A stretch of DNA of 64,000 nt, taken from NCBI GenBank assembly GCA_033002965.1, contig JAURVB010013328.1:1-64000 (forward strand). Reading direction: 5' to 3'. The notes under the pieces are model-generated. The model saw only the letters and a program-made list of their open reading frames with translations, searched no databases and had not been told where the DNA came from. The DNA is from Piper betle (taxonomy: Eukaryota; Streptophyta; Magnoliopsida; Piperales; Piperaceae). Positions 20,682 to 32,769 of this stretch are shown here, piece by piece; positions within the stretch are counted from its first letter, which is position 1, and the number at the start of each line of letters is the position of its first letter. Made by a program: the position numbers and the translations under genes.

Positions 20682-22119
20682 TCTACGGTGAGCTCAGACT
20701 ATGTAACCAATATCAAAACCCATTGCTAAGTTAAATACCAATGTCTCTATATGGTGCATGTTCGTGGTGCGTGCTCATATCATCAATATATCCTAATAAA
20801 GAAAATAAGGCTAAAAAACCCATAACTAAAGAAATGTAGGCATAGATAATTAGATAAATAATAAATACTTGAACACATAAATAATATTGTAATCATAAAA
20901 TAATAATATAATTATACTATATTAATACAAGGGTAAATACAAGTAAATATCAACATATACTCGTGTTAGTAAACATATATGTATATATATATAATAATAA
21001 TAGTAATAATAATAATAATAATATTTTAATTAACTAGTTAATAGATAAAAAATAGTTAATACTCATTAATCATTAATATTGATAATATCATAGCTATACA
21101 ATAGAAGAATATAGAATTAAATACAAATAAATAATAACATATACGCAAAAAAGAAATAGATATATATATATATATATAACTTAGTAAACATAAATTTGAC
21201 TAACATTAATAAGTAAATATATCATTAATAATAATCAGTAATCATATAAACATTCTTTATAATCAATAAATACACGAATCATAAGAAACGAATAATAATA
21301 AAAATATAAATATGTAAGATAATACATAAAGAAAAATAATCATAAAATATAAACGTACTAAATCATGTGAATATCGATCTAAACTAATATAGAGGTTCTC
21401 GAATTATAGAAAACGGTGTAAGAACAGACGAAAAATATTAGAAAATGAATGAACTTGACTAATTGGTTGAACCAAACCGAGTTGAGTCGAACCAACTTGG
21501 TTTGGGTAAAATAAATTATTGCGTTGGGTCGACTGGGCTAGTCTAAACTAATGGACATGGACACAGGCTAGAACTGGTGGACTTGAGCACAATCAGGTAG
21601 ATGCAAACGCGAGTAGGTAGAAACAAACACGGGCAAATGTGTATGGCAAAGTGGGCTGTGCCCTTTGCCGGAAAATTCCTACGGTGGCATGGCTAGGATC
21701 ACCGCCGGTCTGGATTGACAACCCATGAGACAAGGAACTTGATGGTGGTGATGATCGGTGATGTTCGACCAGTGGCTAGCTGGAAAATAGCTAGAAACAA
21801 GACATAATCATCACAAATGTGGCGGTGTCACCGGTGGGGATAGGCCACACCGGTGGGGATCATGGCCACGGCGGTGGTCGGGGTGGGCTAAAAATGGAGA
21901 CCTCATGAAGATGAAGTTGTGTGTGTGGTTGGATCGGCCAGAGGTGGCTCTCCAAGGATGGAAAATGACACAAATGGTGGTAGTGGCGATGGAAACCTGT
22001 TGTACAAACTTCTTTGCCAGCGGTGGTACCGGTGGTCATGAAAGGTACGGATAGAAAACCAATTGCGAGGCGGTCATGGTGGTGCCGGTCCAATGGCCGG
22101 GGATGAGCCAGAGACTCAC
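20682..22119. other. Unclassified stretch, AT-rich then G-rich
   Basis: 20770-21420 is very AT-rich with TAA and TA microsatellites (20980-21030, 21160-21180). 21640-22119 contains repeated GGTGG/CCGG words resembling the C/G-rich parts of the other LTRs. There is no convincing coding frame and no LTR boundary. It may be a decayed LTR of a family not otherwise present here. Confidence 0.4.
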
Positions 22120-22557
22120 TATAACAACCCGTTTTGGCTCACCCGTGAACCGACCCGGAAATGTCACCGGCGGCCGAACCGTTCGCTAATCTACTAGATT
22201 CGGTTAAGCCGACCAGGATCTACTCTCAGCGTCTCAAGAAGGAGATTGTAAGAACCGTGAAAATATGTTAAAAATTTTATTTCAAGACTTGAACATAAGT
22301 ATTTTGAAATATTATTTTCGATGAATGGATATGGTTGGTTATCAAGTAGACCGGTCACGGTTCAACGTAAAGCCAAACCCTAACCTTAGAGACGACGTAA
22401 GGCCAAACTCTGGCATTAGGGAGGACGAACCCAACCTAGAGAATACTGATTCATGAACGGATGATGGGGTAAGTGAATTTAATAAAGGGACTCGTTGAAC
22501 CTAGGGAATACCTATACATGTATAGATGTGAGAATTTAATTACGGAACTCGTTGAAG

Positions 22558-22571
22558 CATATATATATAGG
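22558..22571 (+). promoter_or_regulatory. TATA box of LTR-D
   Basis: CATATATATATAGG followed by AGGAGGGGG. It is conserved in the other D LTRs on the opposite strand (about 37551-37571 and 39953-39967). The downstream minisatellite would thus be part of the LTR transcript. Confidence 0.55.
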
Positions 22572-22914
22572 AGGAGGGGGTTAGGGAGAAAAGGGGAGTC
22601 CACTCCTTTTTGCCTCCTCTCTAGTGCCTTTCCATTGTGATGTAAGTATTTCATACTTCTTCTTAGTTTTTTTCCATTAGAACTCTTACATGCATGGTTG
22701 CAACGGATAAATTCATTAGAAATACCTTGCTAAGTTGCTGGAACTTTTTATACCGGGTGTTGAGATATTGTATGGTTGCAAATTAGATGGCAGATATGAA
22801 ATTCACGTTTGACTAGTTTCAAGAAACCCTTTTTTTTTAGCCGCACTGTTCAAAATCTAACAATGGACATGTCAGAATGGAACGGATAGTCCATAAATAA
22901 ATATCCGCCAATAC

Positions 22915-24095
22915 GAGGGGTATGATGGAATGGACCGATCGGCTCAACCTAATACAGTGGTACGGTGGAATGGACCCATCGGCCAATATGGGGGTACAGT
23001 GGAATGGACCCATCGGCTCAACCTAATAAGTGGTACGGTGGAATGGACCCATCGGCCAATAGGAGGGTACGGTGGAATGGACCCATCGGCCAATAGGGGG
23101 TACGGTGGAATGGACCCATCGGCTCAACCTAATATAGTGGTACGGTGGAATGGACCCATCGGCCAATAGGGGGTACGGTGGAATGGACCCATCGGCTCAA
23201 CCTAATAAGTGGTACGGTGGAATGGACCCATCGGCCAATAGGGGGGTACGGTGGAATGGACCCATCGGCACAACCTAGTAAGTGGTACGGTGGGATGGAC
23301 CCATCGGCCAATAGGGGGTACGGTGGAATGGACCCATCGGCTCAACCTAGTAAGTGGTACGGTGGGATGGACCCATCGGCCAATAGGGGGTACGGTGGAA
23401 TGGACCCATCGGCTCAACCTAATACAGTGGTACGGTGGAATGGATCCATCGGCTCAACCTAATAAGTGGTACGGTTGAATGGACCCATCGGCCAATAGGG
23501 GGTACGGTGGAATGGACCCATCGGCTCAAGATAATAGGGGGTATGATGGAATGAACCATCGGCTCAATATTTGATAGTGGCACGGTGGACTAACCCATCA
23601 GCCAAGAGAACTACAACATAATAGGGGGCACGATGGAATGAACCCATCGGCCAATAGGGGGCACGATGGATTGACCCATCGGCCCAATATATTATAGTGG
23701 CATGGTGGACTAACCCATCAGCCAATAGAACTAGAACATAATAGGGGTACGATGGAATGAGGCAATCGGCCAATAAGGGGGCACGATGGACTGACCCATC
23801 GGCCCAATATTATATGGTGGCATGGTGGACTAACCCATCAGCCAATAGAACTACAACATAATAGGGGGTACGATGGAATGAACCAATCGGCCAATAAGGG
23901 GGCACGATGGACTAACCCATCGGCCCAATATTTTATAGTGGCATGGTGGACTAACCCATCAGCCAATAGAATTACAACATAATTGGTGGTACGATGGAAT
24001 GAACCAATCGGCCAATAGGGGGCACGATGGACTGACCCATCGGCCTAATATTTTATAGTGGCACGGTGGACTAACCCATCAACCAATAGAACTAC
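22915..24095 (+). repeat. Hairpin minisatellite, D type
   Basis: Roughly 30 units of 33-40 bp. Stems vary: CGGTGG-AATGGAC-CCATCG (23176-23194), CGATGG-ATTGAC-CCATCG (23664-23681), TGGTGG-ACTAAC-CCATCA (23703-23720). The tails alternate between 'gccaatagggg' and 'gctcaacctaata'. Several long frames run through it on both strands because the units lack stops; none looks like a protein. Confidence 0.85.
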
Positions 24096-27000
24096 ATCGA
24101 GCTTGATCCCGACATGGGTATGTAGGCCAATCAAGATTGTTTTATTTCAGCTCAAATAAGGTAGAATAAAAGTATGATAGGATAGTCAGGTTAGGAGAAT
24201 GGGTAATAAATGGGACTTCTTTTATTTTGTTTTGAGTTATAAATGTGGCTATGGGAAATGGTCTAAGACTGTGGGAACCATTATTTTATAACTTATTACT
24301 CGGCATTTAGTAGTTTTATTTTGGTAACACCTGGCCAGCTAGGCCCACAATGTTGTGAAAAATGACCGGGTCGTTACAGAGATGCAAATGTGAAATGCAT
24401 GAATGGGAACAATTGGGTTCTAACGCGGTCCTACATACATGCTATGATGTACAAGCAAAAGCAAGACAAAACAATAAATGACGAAACCAAAAGAAAAATA
24501 TATACTATTTTATGAAAATACGATAACACATAACAATCTACCATGACATTAAATCATTATCTCATTCGTTTTTACCGGAGCCGAGTCTGAACTCCAAGGC
24601 TCCCTACTCATTCATATTTATCAGTTCGTTTCATAACAAGTAATTCATTCAAGCAAACACATCAAAATTATCATTTACATAACAATAACACACCATCATT
24701 ATACATACGTTACACGCGGCAGGTACATGTGTGCGCGGTTCCGTGCTGCTCCTCCGCAGTCCCGACAGCTTTCATCGCTCGCATTCCTCACCTACATATA
24801 TATAGAAAAACCGTCAGTAACGAGTGTTACCAGCCTGGAAAATAACTAATATCAATCTGGCACAGGAGAGCAAACTCTCCTGTTGAATCAAAACCATATA
24901 CTTCCTCAAGAACTCTCATCAGGGCACATACGGGAGCCGTCGCCATCTCGGGTCGACAGCGTCCCCCTTTCTTTCTCATTCTCATACCTTGGCCATTTCT
25001 CTATCGCTTCTCACATCAAATTTCATTCCTTACCGCCCTCTGCACCTTCCATATTACTCCTGGCCTTGAGCACAAAGGCCGAGCACTCTTAGGCAGTCGC
25101 CTTCAGTACCCTTTGAACCACAAGTCTAGACATGCGCTGCATTGCAGTACCCGTAAACCTCCACACTTCTCCGGGTTTGAGGAACTCAAAGGTGGAGTTG
25201 TCCGGATCCTTCGGGAACGAAGTGGGTTCTCCCCAGCTCCAGAGCCCGCTCTTCCGAGCACACGCCCTATCTGAAGACGTGGCCGCAAGTATCCCTCATC
25301 CCATCTCTCACCGAAAACACAAAAACTATACATATATAGGCCTGGGTTGGGATTTATACAATAGGCCCGAAAGGCATCGTGAGCTGGATCTGAAGTTCGA
25401 AAACAAACTCAAGGGATCTCATCCTCGAGGGTTATTAATCCGAAATAAAACTGTTGGCTAAATGGCCCGAGTTAAGTGGGATCCGATAAAACGCCACTTA
25501 ACTCGTCCTGCACATGATAAATCAAATATACAAGTAGAGTAGCGTAAAACAGAGAACGAGTCCTAAACGGACCTGGTAGAAGCTCCAAACGGGTCCACGC
25601 GCCTAGGCGGCGAGCTCCTACACCGTACCTACACAATCAGGCTAAAAACTAACGCCCGCATGATGAATCACACATCCTATAGCATGCACACACAATCAAC
25701 ACAATCACGCATCAACCATCACACATCAACCTATATCAATTCTAGCAAGTCTACTTAGGCTAGTTTGCATTAGATCATGATCATTACCTAGTTACCCTAA
25801 TTAGTTTCTTAGTCTCCATTTTTTAACACCACTCAATCAAACAAATTTCATATTTTATCCTTAATCAAATCTACATTTATATATATTATTATAACACACA
25901 ATTCACCAATCCTAGCATGCAATTCTAATAAGCAATACTTTCAAATAATTAAGTTAAAATAAATTATACCTCGCGTCGTCGAAAATCGGCGACGGCTAGG
26001 GTTTCCGTTTCGTGGCTCGAAACTCGAATTCGGCACCTAGCGGCGTCCGAAGTCCAATCAGATTGGACCGGGTGCGTTCGGCGGATGATCCGGCGAATTT
26101 CCCACGAATCCAAATTTCCGGCGGTTCCGGCAGTTTTCCGGCGAGTGTCGGCGGTTTTCCGGCAGATTCCGGCGATGATTCGGGACGGGGCAATCAAGGG
26201 GTCTATCGGCACCAGCTCGACGAGCTTGGTCCAATGGTGGTGTCAAACAAAGCAGCCGGGGCAGCGATGGCCGTCGGCTGCGGTGGCGTCGAAAATGGGT
26301 GGCGGCGGCGGCGTGCTCCGATCGGGGCTGCGGCCGGCCTTGACGGTGGTCGGGATGATGGGGGAAACGTCGGCGACGGCGAGGGGGTGGTCGTCGGGGT
26401 CACAGCAGCGGCGGCGGCGTGGCCCGAACGACGGCGGAATCAGGCTCGGAGTGGTGATGGCCGAAGCGGCTTCGCGGCATCGTGGCAGTGCGCCGGCAGG
26501 CGATCGGTGGCCGGGGTCGGTCGGCGGCGGCGACGGCGGGAGACGGACGGTTGGTTCTGGTGGCGGGGCGACAGTCGACGGCGGTGGCGGACAGTTGACG
26601 GCGGTGGCGGCGACAGTCGATGGCGGTGGCGGCGACGAACAAAGTGGGCGGCGAGGGTTTGGGTGAAGAAGGGTCGGGAGGGAGAAAATTGCCCTCAATG
26701 GCAGTTTCGTAATTAAGTATTGACTCGATTCCTACTCGAGTCAAAATAATAACTAGTTCGTAATAAATTCTAAAAAAATCTAGAAAAATATGGAAAAATT
26801 CTATAAAATAAAACAAACACAACAACATCCAAATGGCATGCTCTATAACTAATAACCCACCCGAATATAATCCAACGCGTCCTAATGCGTTATTCGGCCT
26901 AAAACTATTCTGCGATAAAATAAAAATAACAATCAATACTGTATACCTCCATATACTTGATAACCCATTTTTCATCATCTTTTAGACGTTATCATCGTAC

Positions 27001-27146
27001 ACTTGAGCATACATGACCCTCATCGCTCATAACTCACAGCTGGCCTCAACTCAGCTCGCGGTCCATGAAGCTGACTCGACTCGAACCAACGGTTGAACCG
27101 ACTGGTTCACTCCCGTAAAACTCTGACTCGAGTCACAGGTTTTACA

Positions 27147-28003
27147 ACCTTCCCTCCTTAGAAAAATTTCATCCTCAAAATTTTAACCAAGGAAGTTTCA
27201 ACCATGTTCCTCATCTAAATGTACATGTTGGCATAGTACCTGGTTGTGAAGCTGGTTGCTCGAACAACTCCGGGTATCGCTTCCTCATCTCATCTTCTCG
27301 TTCCCACGTAGCTTCTTCAACTCCTCGTCGGGTCCATTGCACTCGTACTAGGGGAACTTACTTTCTTCGGAGAATCTTCACTCTTCGGTCCACGATTTGG
27401 ACTGCATCCTCTGGGTACGTCAGGTCCGGTTGCAGCTCTACCTCTTTGAAGCTGACAACATGAGAGTTGTTAGGGTGATACTTCTTCAACATTGACACGT
27501 GGAAGACATCATGCACAGCTGATAGGTGAGGAGGCAATGCTAGCCTATATGCCACTGGTCCAATGCACTCAATCACGCCAAAGGGTCCAATATAGCGCAG
27601 ACTGAGTTTCCCTCGCGTCCCTTCAGGAGAACGTGATCTCCTAACGCGAAATGAACCTCACGTATGCGCTGATCTGCGTAACTCTTTCGTCTATCTTGAG
27701 CTGGCCTCATTCTTCTTCTAATCCTCATTACCACTTCTTGTGTCTACTGGATCATTTCTGGCCCAACTACCACTGGTTCGCTGCCCAGCACCCAACACAT
27801 CAGGGATCTGCATGGTCTGCCATTCAGTGCTTCCAACGGTGCCATTCCAATCGTGGCCTGATAGCTGTTGTCGTAGGAGAATTCCACAAGAGGTAGGTGT
27901 TCGTCCCAACTCCCTCCGAAATCCAGGATACATGCGCGAAGCAAGTCTTCCAGGGTCTGTATGGTTCTTTTCGTCTGTCCGTCTGTTTGAGGATGGAAAG
28001 CGA
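27147..28003 (-). pseudogene. Pol C-terminus of element E (integrase and chromodomain)
   Basis: Minus-strand pieces: integrase core end ([13 protein letters not shown] near 27985; [39 protein letters not shown]), then [12 protein letters not shown] and [12 protein letters not shown] (27358-27576), and a chromodomain-like end VQWTRRGVEEATWE with a terminal PELFEQP. It is a different subfamily from A1/A2, with the same order of domains. Frameshifts separate the parts. The polypurine tract at 27147-27165 abuts the LTR. The left part of pol is missing beyond 28003. Confidence 0.8.
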
Positions 28004-29715
28004 TAAATTTTGATCAGGATAAACGGTAATTAATTAATCGGCTTATTAAAAGCGATTATCTTAAATTGAAGAGTTATGAGGAATATTTAATAAAGACTTC
28101 ACCTTTAGCATATAAAATTTATATTTGATAAATAAAACGATTATTCTTATAATAAATTTGTAAAGTAAAATAATGGATCAATAAAAGATAAGCTTGTAGA
28201 AATCACGAGATAGCATAATTAATTAAATAAAGAAGTGTTGAACCTTATTGAATTAAATAAATTAATTAATGTGGCATATATTAAATATTTAGTTGCTTGC
28301 ATTTTTGACGCGAGTAAAATTATACTAATGTATAATTTTATGCCCTCATTCATATTAGGGTTAGTGTATTACAGTCGGACGAACCCACAAGTCAGGCACG
28401 TATAATAGGTACAACATCGTATTTTCCTTATTCGTAGCCTAGGTCGGCCTGAGCCCAGATTCGACTACCATGCACCGAGTGAAACCGGGGTCAATGAATT
28501 GACTCAGTCCGACACTGGGTCGTGTTATGTGCGTGAATTTTGTAATGCATCGACATTGTTTTGGAGTAGTGATAGTCATCCCATAAAAAGGCTAATGCCG
28601 GCGTGACGAAGGCACAACGATTCCTCTATCGCACTGGAGTGCAGTGATAGCCGCCCCATAAAAAAGGCTACGGTCGGGGTGTGTGAGGCACTGGCACTGG
28701 AGTGCAGTGATAGCCGTCCCATAAAAAGGCTACGGCCGGGGTGTGTGAGGCACTGGCACTAGAGTTGGCAGTGAGAGCTTCCCCACAAACAGGGCATAGC
28801 AATAACCTGAGTGTAGTGATAGCCGCCCGACAAAAAGGCTACGGCCCGGGTGTGCAAGGCATTGGCACTGGAGTGCAGTGATAGCCTCCCGACAAAAAGG
28901 CTACAGCCGGGGTGTGCAAGGCATTCTCACTGGAGTGCAGTGATAGCCTCCCCATAAAACGGCTACGGCCGGGGTGTGAGAGGCACTGGCACTAGAATTG
29001 GTAGTGAGAGCTTCCCCACAAACGGGGCATAGCAATCACCTGAGTGCAGTGATAGCGGACCCAAAAAAGGCTATGGCCGGGGTGTGCAAGGCATTGGCAC
29101 TGGAGTGCAGTGATAGCCTCCCCATAAAAAGGCTATGGCAGGGGTGTGCGAGGCACTGGCACTAGAATTGGTAGTGAGAGCTTCCCCACAAATGGGGCAT
29201 ACCAATCACCCGAGTGCAGTGATAGCTACCCCACAAAAAGGCTACAGCCGGGGTCTGCGAGGCACTGGCACTGGAGACGGTAGTGGTAGCCTCCCCATAA
29301 AAAAGGCTACGGCCGGGGTGTGCGGATCATAGCGGATACCTCCTCCGCATTGTTTTGGTGTATAGCGGAATCGCTCCATAGGATATTAAAATAAACATAA
29401 AGAAATAGTGGAATGTACATGTTTTGTTTTATCTATTATACTACTTAGTGCTGTAATCACTAATGCGGAATTGCCTCCGCAGGTGTGCAGATACGAGATT
29501 AGGTGATTTACATCCAGAGTATGGAGCAAAATAAATATGAGGACTCCTTTTTTATTTAATTGAGAAATATGTGTGGCTGCAGGGAAACGGTCCAAGACTG
29601 TAGGATCTTTATATATGTTATTATTTATAAAAAATGTTTGACATAATTACTTTACTTTTGAGTAACACCTAACCAGTTAGGCCCACAATATCGTGAAAAA
29701 AGGTGGGTCGTTACA
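28004..29715 (+). mobile_element. LTR end, family A (related to F in its first part)
   Basis: The AT-rich first part resembles LTR-F (40720-40860). From about 28340 it matches LTR-A in sense orientation, including a minisatellite and the terminal GTGGGTCGTTACA at 29715. The start of the LTR is missing. A tRNA-Met primer site follows directly, so this was the 5' LTR of an element, but the interior after the primer site is TRIM sequence. Confidence 0.75.
28565..29325 (+). repeat. A-type minisatellite
   Basis: About 12 units of 58-64 bp of two alternating kinds. One carries TAGCCGCCCCATAAAAAGG, CTACGGCCGGGGTGTG and CACTGGCACTGGAGTG; the other carries GAGAGCTTCCCCACAAACGG. Each can fold (TAGCC/GGCTA, CCCC/GGGG, CACT/AGTG). 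The same array occurs at 42870-43400, 45600-46150 and 47885-48480. Confidence 0.8.
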
Positions 29716-30633
29716 GGTGGTATCAGAGCCGACCTAGTTCCATCTTAGATTGTGGGATGGACTAGGGACGTTGGCTAGGCTGCCGGTCACGGGCCAAAAA
29801 AGGTCGTGGGCGGGGGTTAGCAATGGGCCAAGACTAGAAACGTTTGCTAGGCTGCTAGTTACGTTACAAATGGTATCAGAGCCGACCTGGTTCTGTGTTA
29901 GATGGTGGGATGGACTAGGGACGTTGGCTAGGCTGCCGGTCACGGGCAAAAAAAGGTCATGGGCTGGGGTTAGCAACGGGCCAAGATCAGAAACGTTGGC
30001 TAGGCTACCGGTCATGGGCCAGAAAGGACGTGCGCTGGGGCTAGCAACGGGCCAAGAATAGGCATTTCGGGGACGAAATTTCCTAAGGTGGGTGGATTGT
30101 GAGATCCCTCAACTTAGTACCACATCTAATACCTACTGGGAGAAGATCATGTTTATAAGTAAGAATGGACTAGAGATCTTTAACTTTCGGGGTACCCATT
30201 TTAAAGAAATGACTTGGCCCATTACATTGCACTTTGGGCTAGGTCGTTAAAAATAGTATCAGAGCTGACCTGGTTCCGTGTTAGTTGGTGGGATGGACTA
30301 GGGACGTTGGCTAGGCTGCCGGTCACGGGCCAAAAAAGGTCGTGGGCTGGGGTTAGCAACGGGCCAAGACTAGAAACGTTGGCTAGGCTGCCGGTCACGG
30401 GCTAGAAAGGACGTGGGTTGGGGCTAGCATCGGGCCAAGAATAGGCATTTTGGGGACAAAATTTCCTAAGGTGGGTGGATTGTGAGATACCTGAACTTAG
30501 TCCCACATCTAATACCTACTAGGAGAAGATCCTATTTATAAGTGGGAATGGAGTAGAGATCTTTAACTTCGGGGTACCCATTTTAAAGAAATGACTTAGC
30601 CCATTACGTTGCACTTTGGGCTGGGTTGTTACA
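29716..30633 (+). mobile_element. TRIM units attached to an LTR-A end
   Basis: After the LTR-A end comes TGGTATCAGAGCC (29718-29730) and the TRIM interior, then a second primer site (29873), interior, TRIM LTR (30098-30251), interior and TRIM LTR (30481-30633). The first 5' LTR is therefore the large LTR-A rather than a TRIM LTR, and the two families are joined exactly at the primer site. There is no coding capacity. The last LTR ends GTTGTTACA and an unrelated sequence follows without a clear duplication. Confidence 0.8.
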
Positions 30634-31150
30634 TCATCCAACAAGTCCTGGTCTAGTGGGCCCACCTATGGATATATGCATTATACATCTAGACAAAAAA
30701 CTCAGATCCAGCCTGTCAAAAGTCGAAACTAACTGGAGTCTTAAAAATGACTCTACAGTCGAGAATCAAGGCAGGAATTCTAGATGGGACTCGAACCCTA
30801 AACTCAATCAAATTGGGCCCACAGGGGCACAATCCTGTAGTCAAAAACGCCCAAGATGCATTCAATGAAATACCATAAAAATCCCAAATAGATACTAAAT
30901 GCTACAATGGCCTAAAACCCTAGCTAACTCATACAAATCATTTGTACACCTCGTGTATACACTGACAATTCATACTCTGATCATCTGCATGTCGGGCATA
31001 CTTTGCCACTATAACATGCTCATACTGCAATCTAGGCTCCATACTCATAGTTTGATAATTAGTCTGGCTCGAGCTTGCTCTAGCTGACTCGAGACTAGCC
31101 CAAATCGAGGAAACTACAAGCGAGTAAAACCCTTACCCGAAGGTTGGTTT
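30634..31150. other. Unclassified, possible decayed LTR or leader
   Basis: No domain-bearing frame. The segment contains CTGACTCGAG and ends with GTAAAACCCTTACC, a few bases before a degraded coding region. It could be a leader or LTR end of the element that follows, but neither boundary is visible. Confidence 0.35.
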
Positions 31151-32650
31151 TACAGATAGTCAATGGCTGAATCTCAAAACAAGGAGATAATGAAGGAAAG
31201 GAATAAAAAGGAGGTAGACAAGGAGCATATCATGCCACCTCCATAGCCAAGAGTTAAACAAGTGGCAAAGAAATAAAAGCTGGACCCAAAATCTTTGGAG
31301 AAATCAACCAAGTTTTACCCTTTCATTTTACGAGTGGCCGAAGCCTGTTTCACTGATGTTTTGTCAATGAAGAAATTCATTAGATAGAGAGAGTTATAAA
31401 TTGGGATGATGATCATAGTGATCAAGAAATAAAGGATCTGATTTTGACAAATGGATGGAAAACACTATCAGGATCCATCCAACGCTTGTATGCCTGTGGT
31501 AAAGGCATTTTATGCTAGTATGACACAATGAAGCAAGGGCATATCTTTGTACAAGGAAAATAGATTTGATGAGGAGGAAATAAGTAAATAAATTGTCTAG
31601 CCTAAGGTGGAGGATGAATTTTTCAAATAAGAAAAAAATGGGACCTACATCGTGGAAATTGAGGCAACACTGTGCGAGAAGGATCAAACTGTGCAAGTGG
31701 AAGAGAGGCAAGCATGACAACCATTTGAACTTTCACGCAAATGCTTTGTTACCCAAGTACCTACCTTTATTCAAGCAGATGTGCTACCAACTGATGCCCT
31801 CATCCCATACATTGAATGTCACAATTGAAGAACCCAATTGTTGGTGGCCATAGTACAAAAGAAAAAGATCAACTTGAGCAATCTCATTCATGATTAGATG
31901 CACAAGGTGCTCAAAAGAGGTTTGTGGTTCCCATCCAACAATAGTTGATCAACTTGAACCATCCAAGGGCTTGTGGTTTCCTACCCTAGTTACCAAGTTG
32001 TGCCACATGGCTTAAATTAAAGAAGACAAAAGAGGTATTGAGTCTAGGGCTACCAATCTCAACAAGATCATCAGTTGAGACACAACCATTCCCCGGGAGC
32101 AAAGGTTATACAACTGTTGTTGACTTTGCTGCCAATACTTTGAAGGAGCTCAAGGAAGAGATGAAATAGATGAAGAAGATGCAAGGGGAATTACTGGCAT
32201 TTGCACAATATCATGTTAGCTGGAATAGTGCGACCTTTGAAGAAAAGGAGAAGAACAGCACTAACATCTCTAATTTCCTTATTTTATCTGAATCTTTCTT
32301 TCCAGACTGCCAAGTTGTTCACTCCTTGCACCTCATGTTGCCACTATCTGCAAATCCAAAGAAGAACCCACTCTAAAGAAGATATTACCGCCCCCAAGTC
32401 CACGAAGAAGGTACCTATATCAGCACCAGCATAGGGGAAGCAAAAGACACCCCAACCACCCCAAAAAAAGTAAAAGCATAAGCAAACTGAGGATGATGAA
32501 TATGAAGAAGTGATTGCAACACACTTGAGAGGAGGAGAACCACTAACTGGACCCTTTCCATTTGGACACAACGCAACCATTTTAGAGGAGGACGAATAAA
32601 TAAGCAATGCTAAACCCTTCTACCCTTGTTTTGATATATTTGGTGTGCTA
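31151..32650 (+). pseudogene. Degraded coding region, probably transposon-related
   Basis: Starting near ATG 31161, the plus strand gives MAESQNKEIMKERNKKEV, then TKFYPFILRVAEACFTDVLS, IKDLILTNGWKTLSGS and VKAFYASM, with stops and frameshifts every few dozen codons. The pattern 'GW..L......Y..V..FYA.' recalls the domain Pfam calls a putative plant transposon protein, which often accompanies LTR elements. I am not certain of that assignment. The later part (32050-32600) is Lys/Pro-rich with no motif. Confidence 0.4.
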
Positions 32651-32769
32651 AACTATTTCTGTGTTGTTGAATGGTTGAACTAATAACTATTAGGACACAA
32701 TTAGGTATAAGTTTGGGGGTAAGACACAATCTTGGTTTTTGTAACACAATGATGGTATGACATTTTGAT

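Larger units (their letters stand above)
22247..24378 (+). mobile_element. Solo LTR, family D
   Basis: 2132 bp from TGTAAGAACC to GGGTCGTTACA, flanked by perfect GAGAT duplications (22242-22246 and 24379-24383). No internal region is present. A TATA box (22558) lies 350 bp upstream of a 1.2-kb hairpin minisatellite. Bases 24096-24378 are the conserved LTR end shared with the D element. Confidence 0.93.
22120..27146 (-). mobile_element. LTR of element E, split by a solo LTR-D
   Basis: Begins TATAACAACCCG (probably TGTAACAACCCG originally) and ends CAGGTTTTACA, followed directly by an antisense polypurine tract and pol. After removing solo LTR-D it is about 2.9 kb. The block 25980-26700 is extremely GC-rich and opens frames of up to 234 codons on both strands. 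The matching block at 6740-7490 keeps the DNA motifs but not a common protein, so I do not call them genes. Bases 24380-25160 and 25640-25980 hold nothing recognisable. Confidence 0.75.

Noticed and set aside
26012..26978. Overlapping frames of 151-234 codons on both strands in the GC-rich part of LTR-E (also 6746-7515 and 34580-35182)
   Set aside because: GC-rich CGGCGG/CCGGAAAAC sequence lacks stop codons by composition. The copies share DNA motifs but not one consistent protein, and the products are low-complexity Arg/Pro/Gly.
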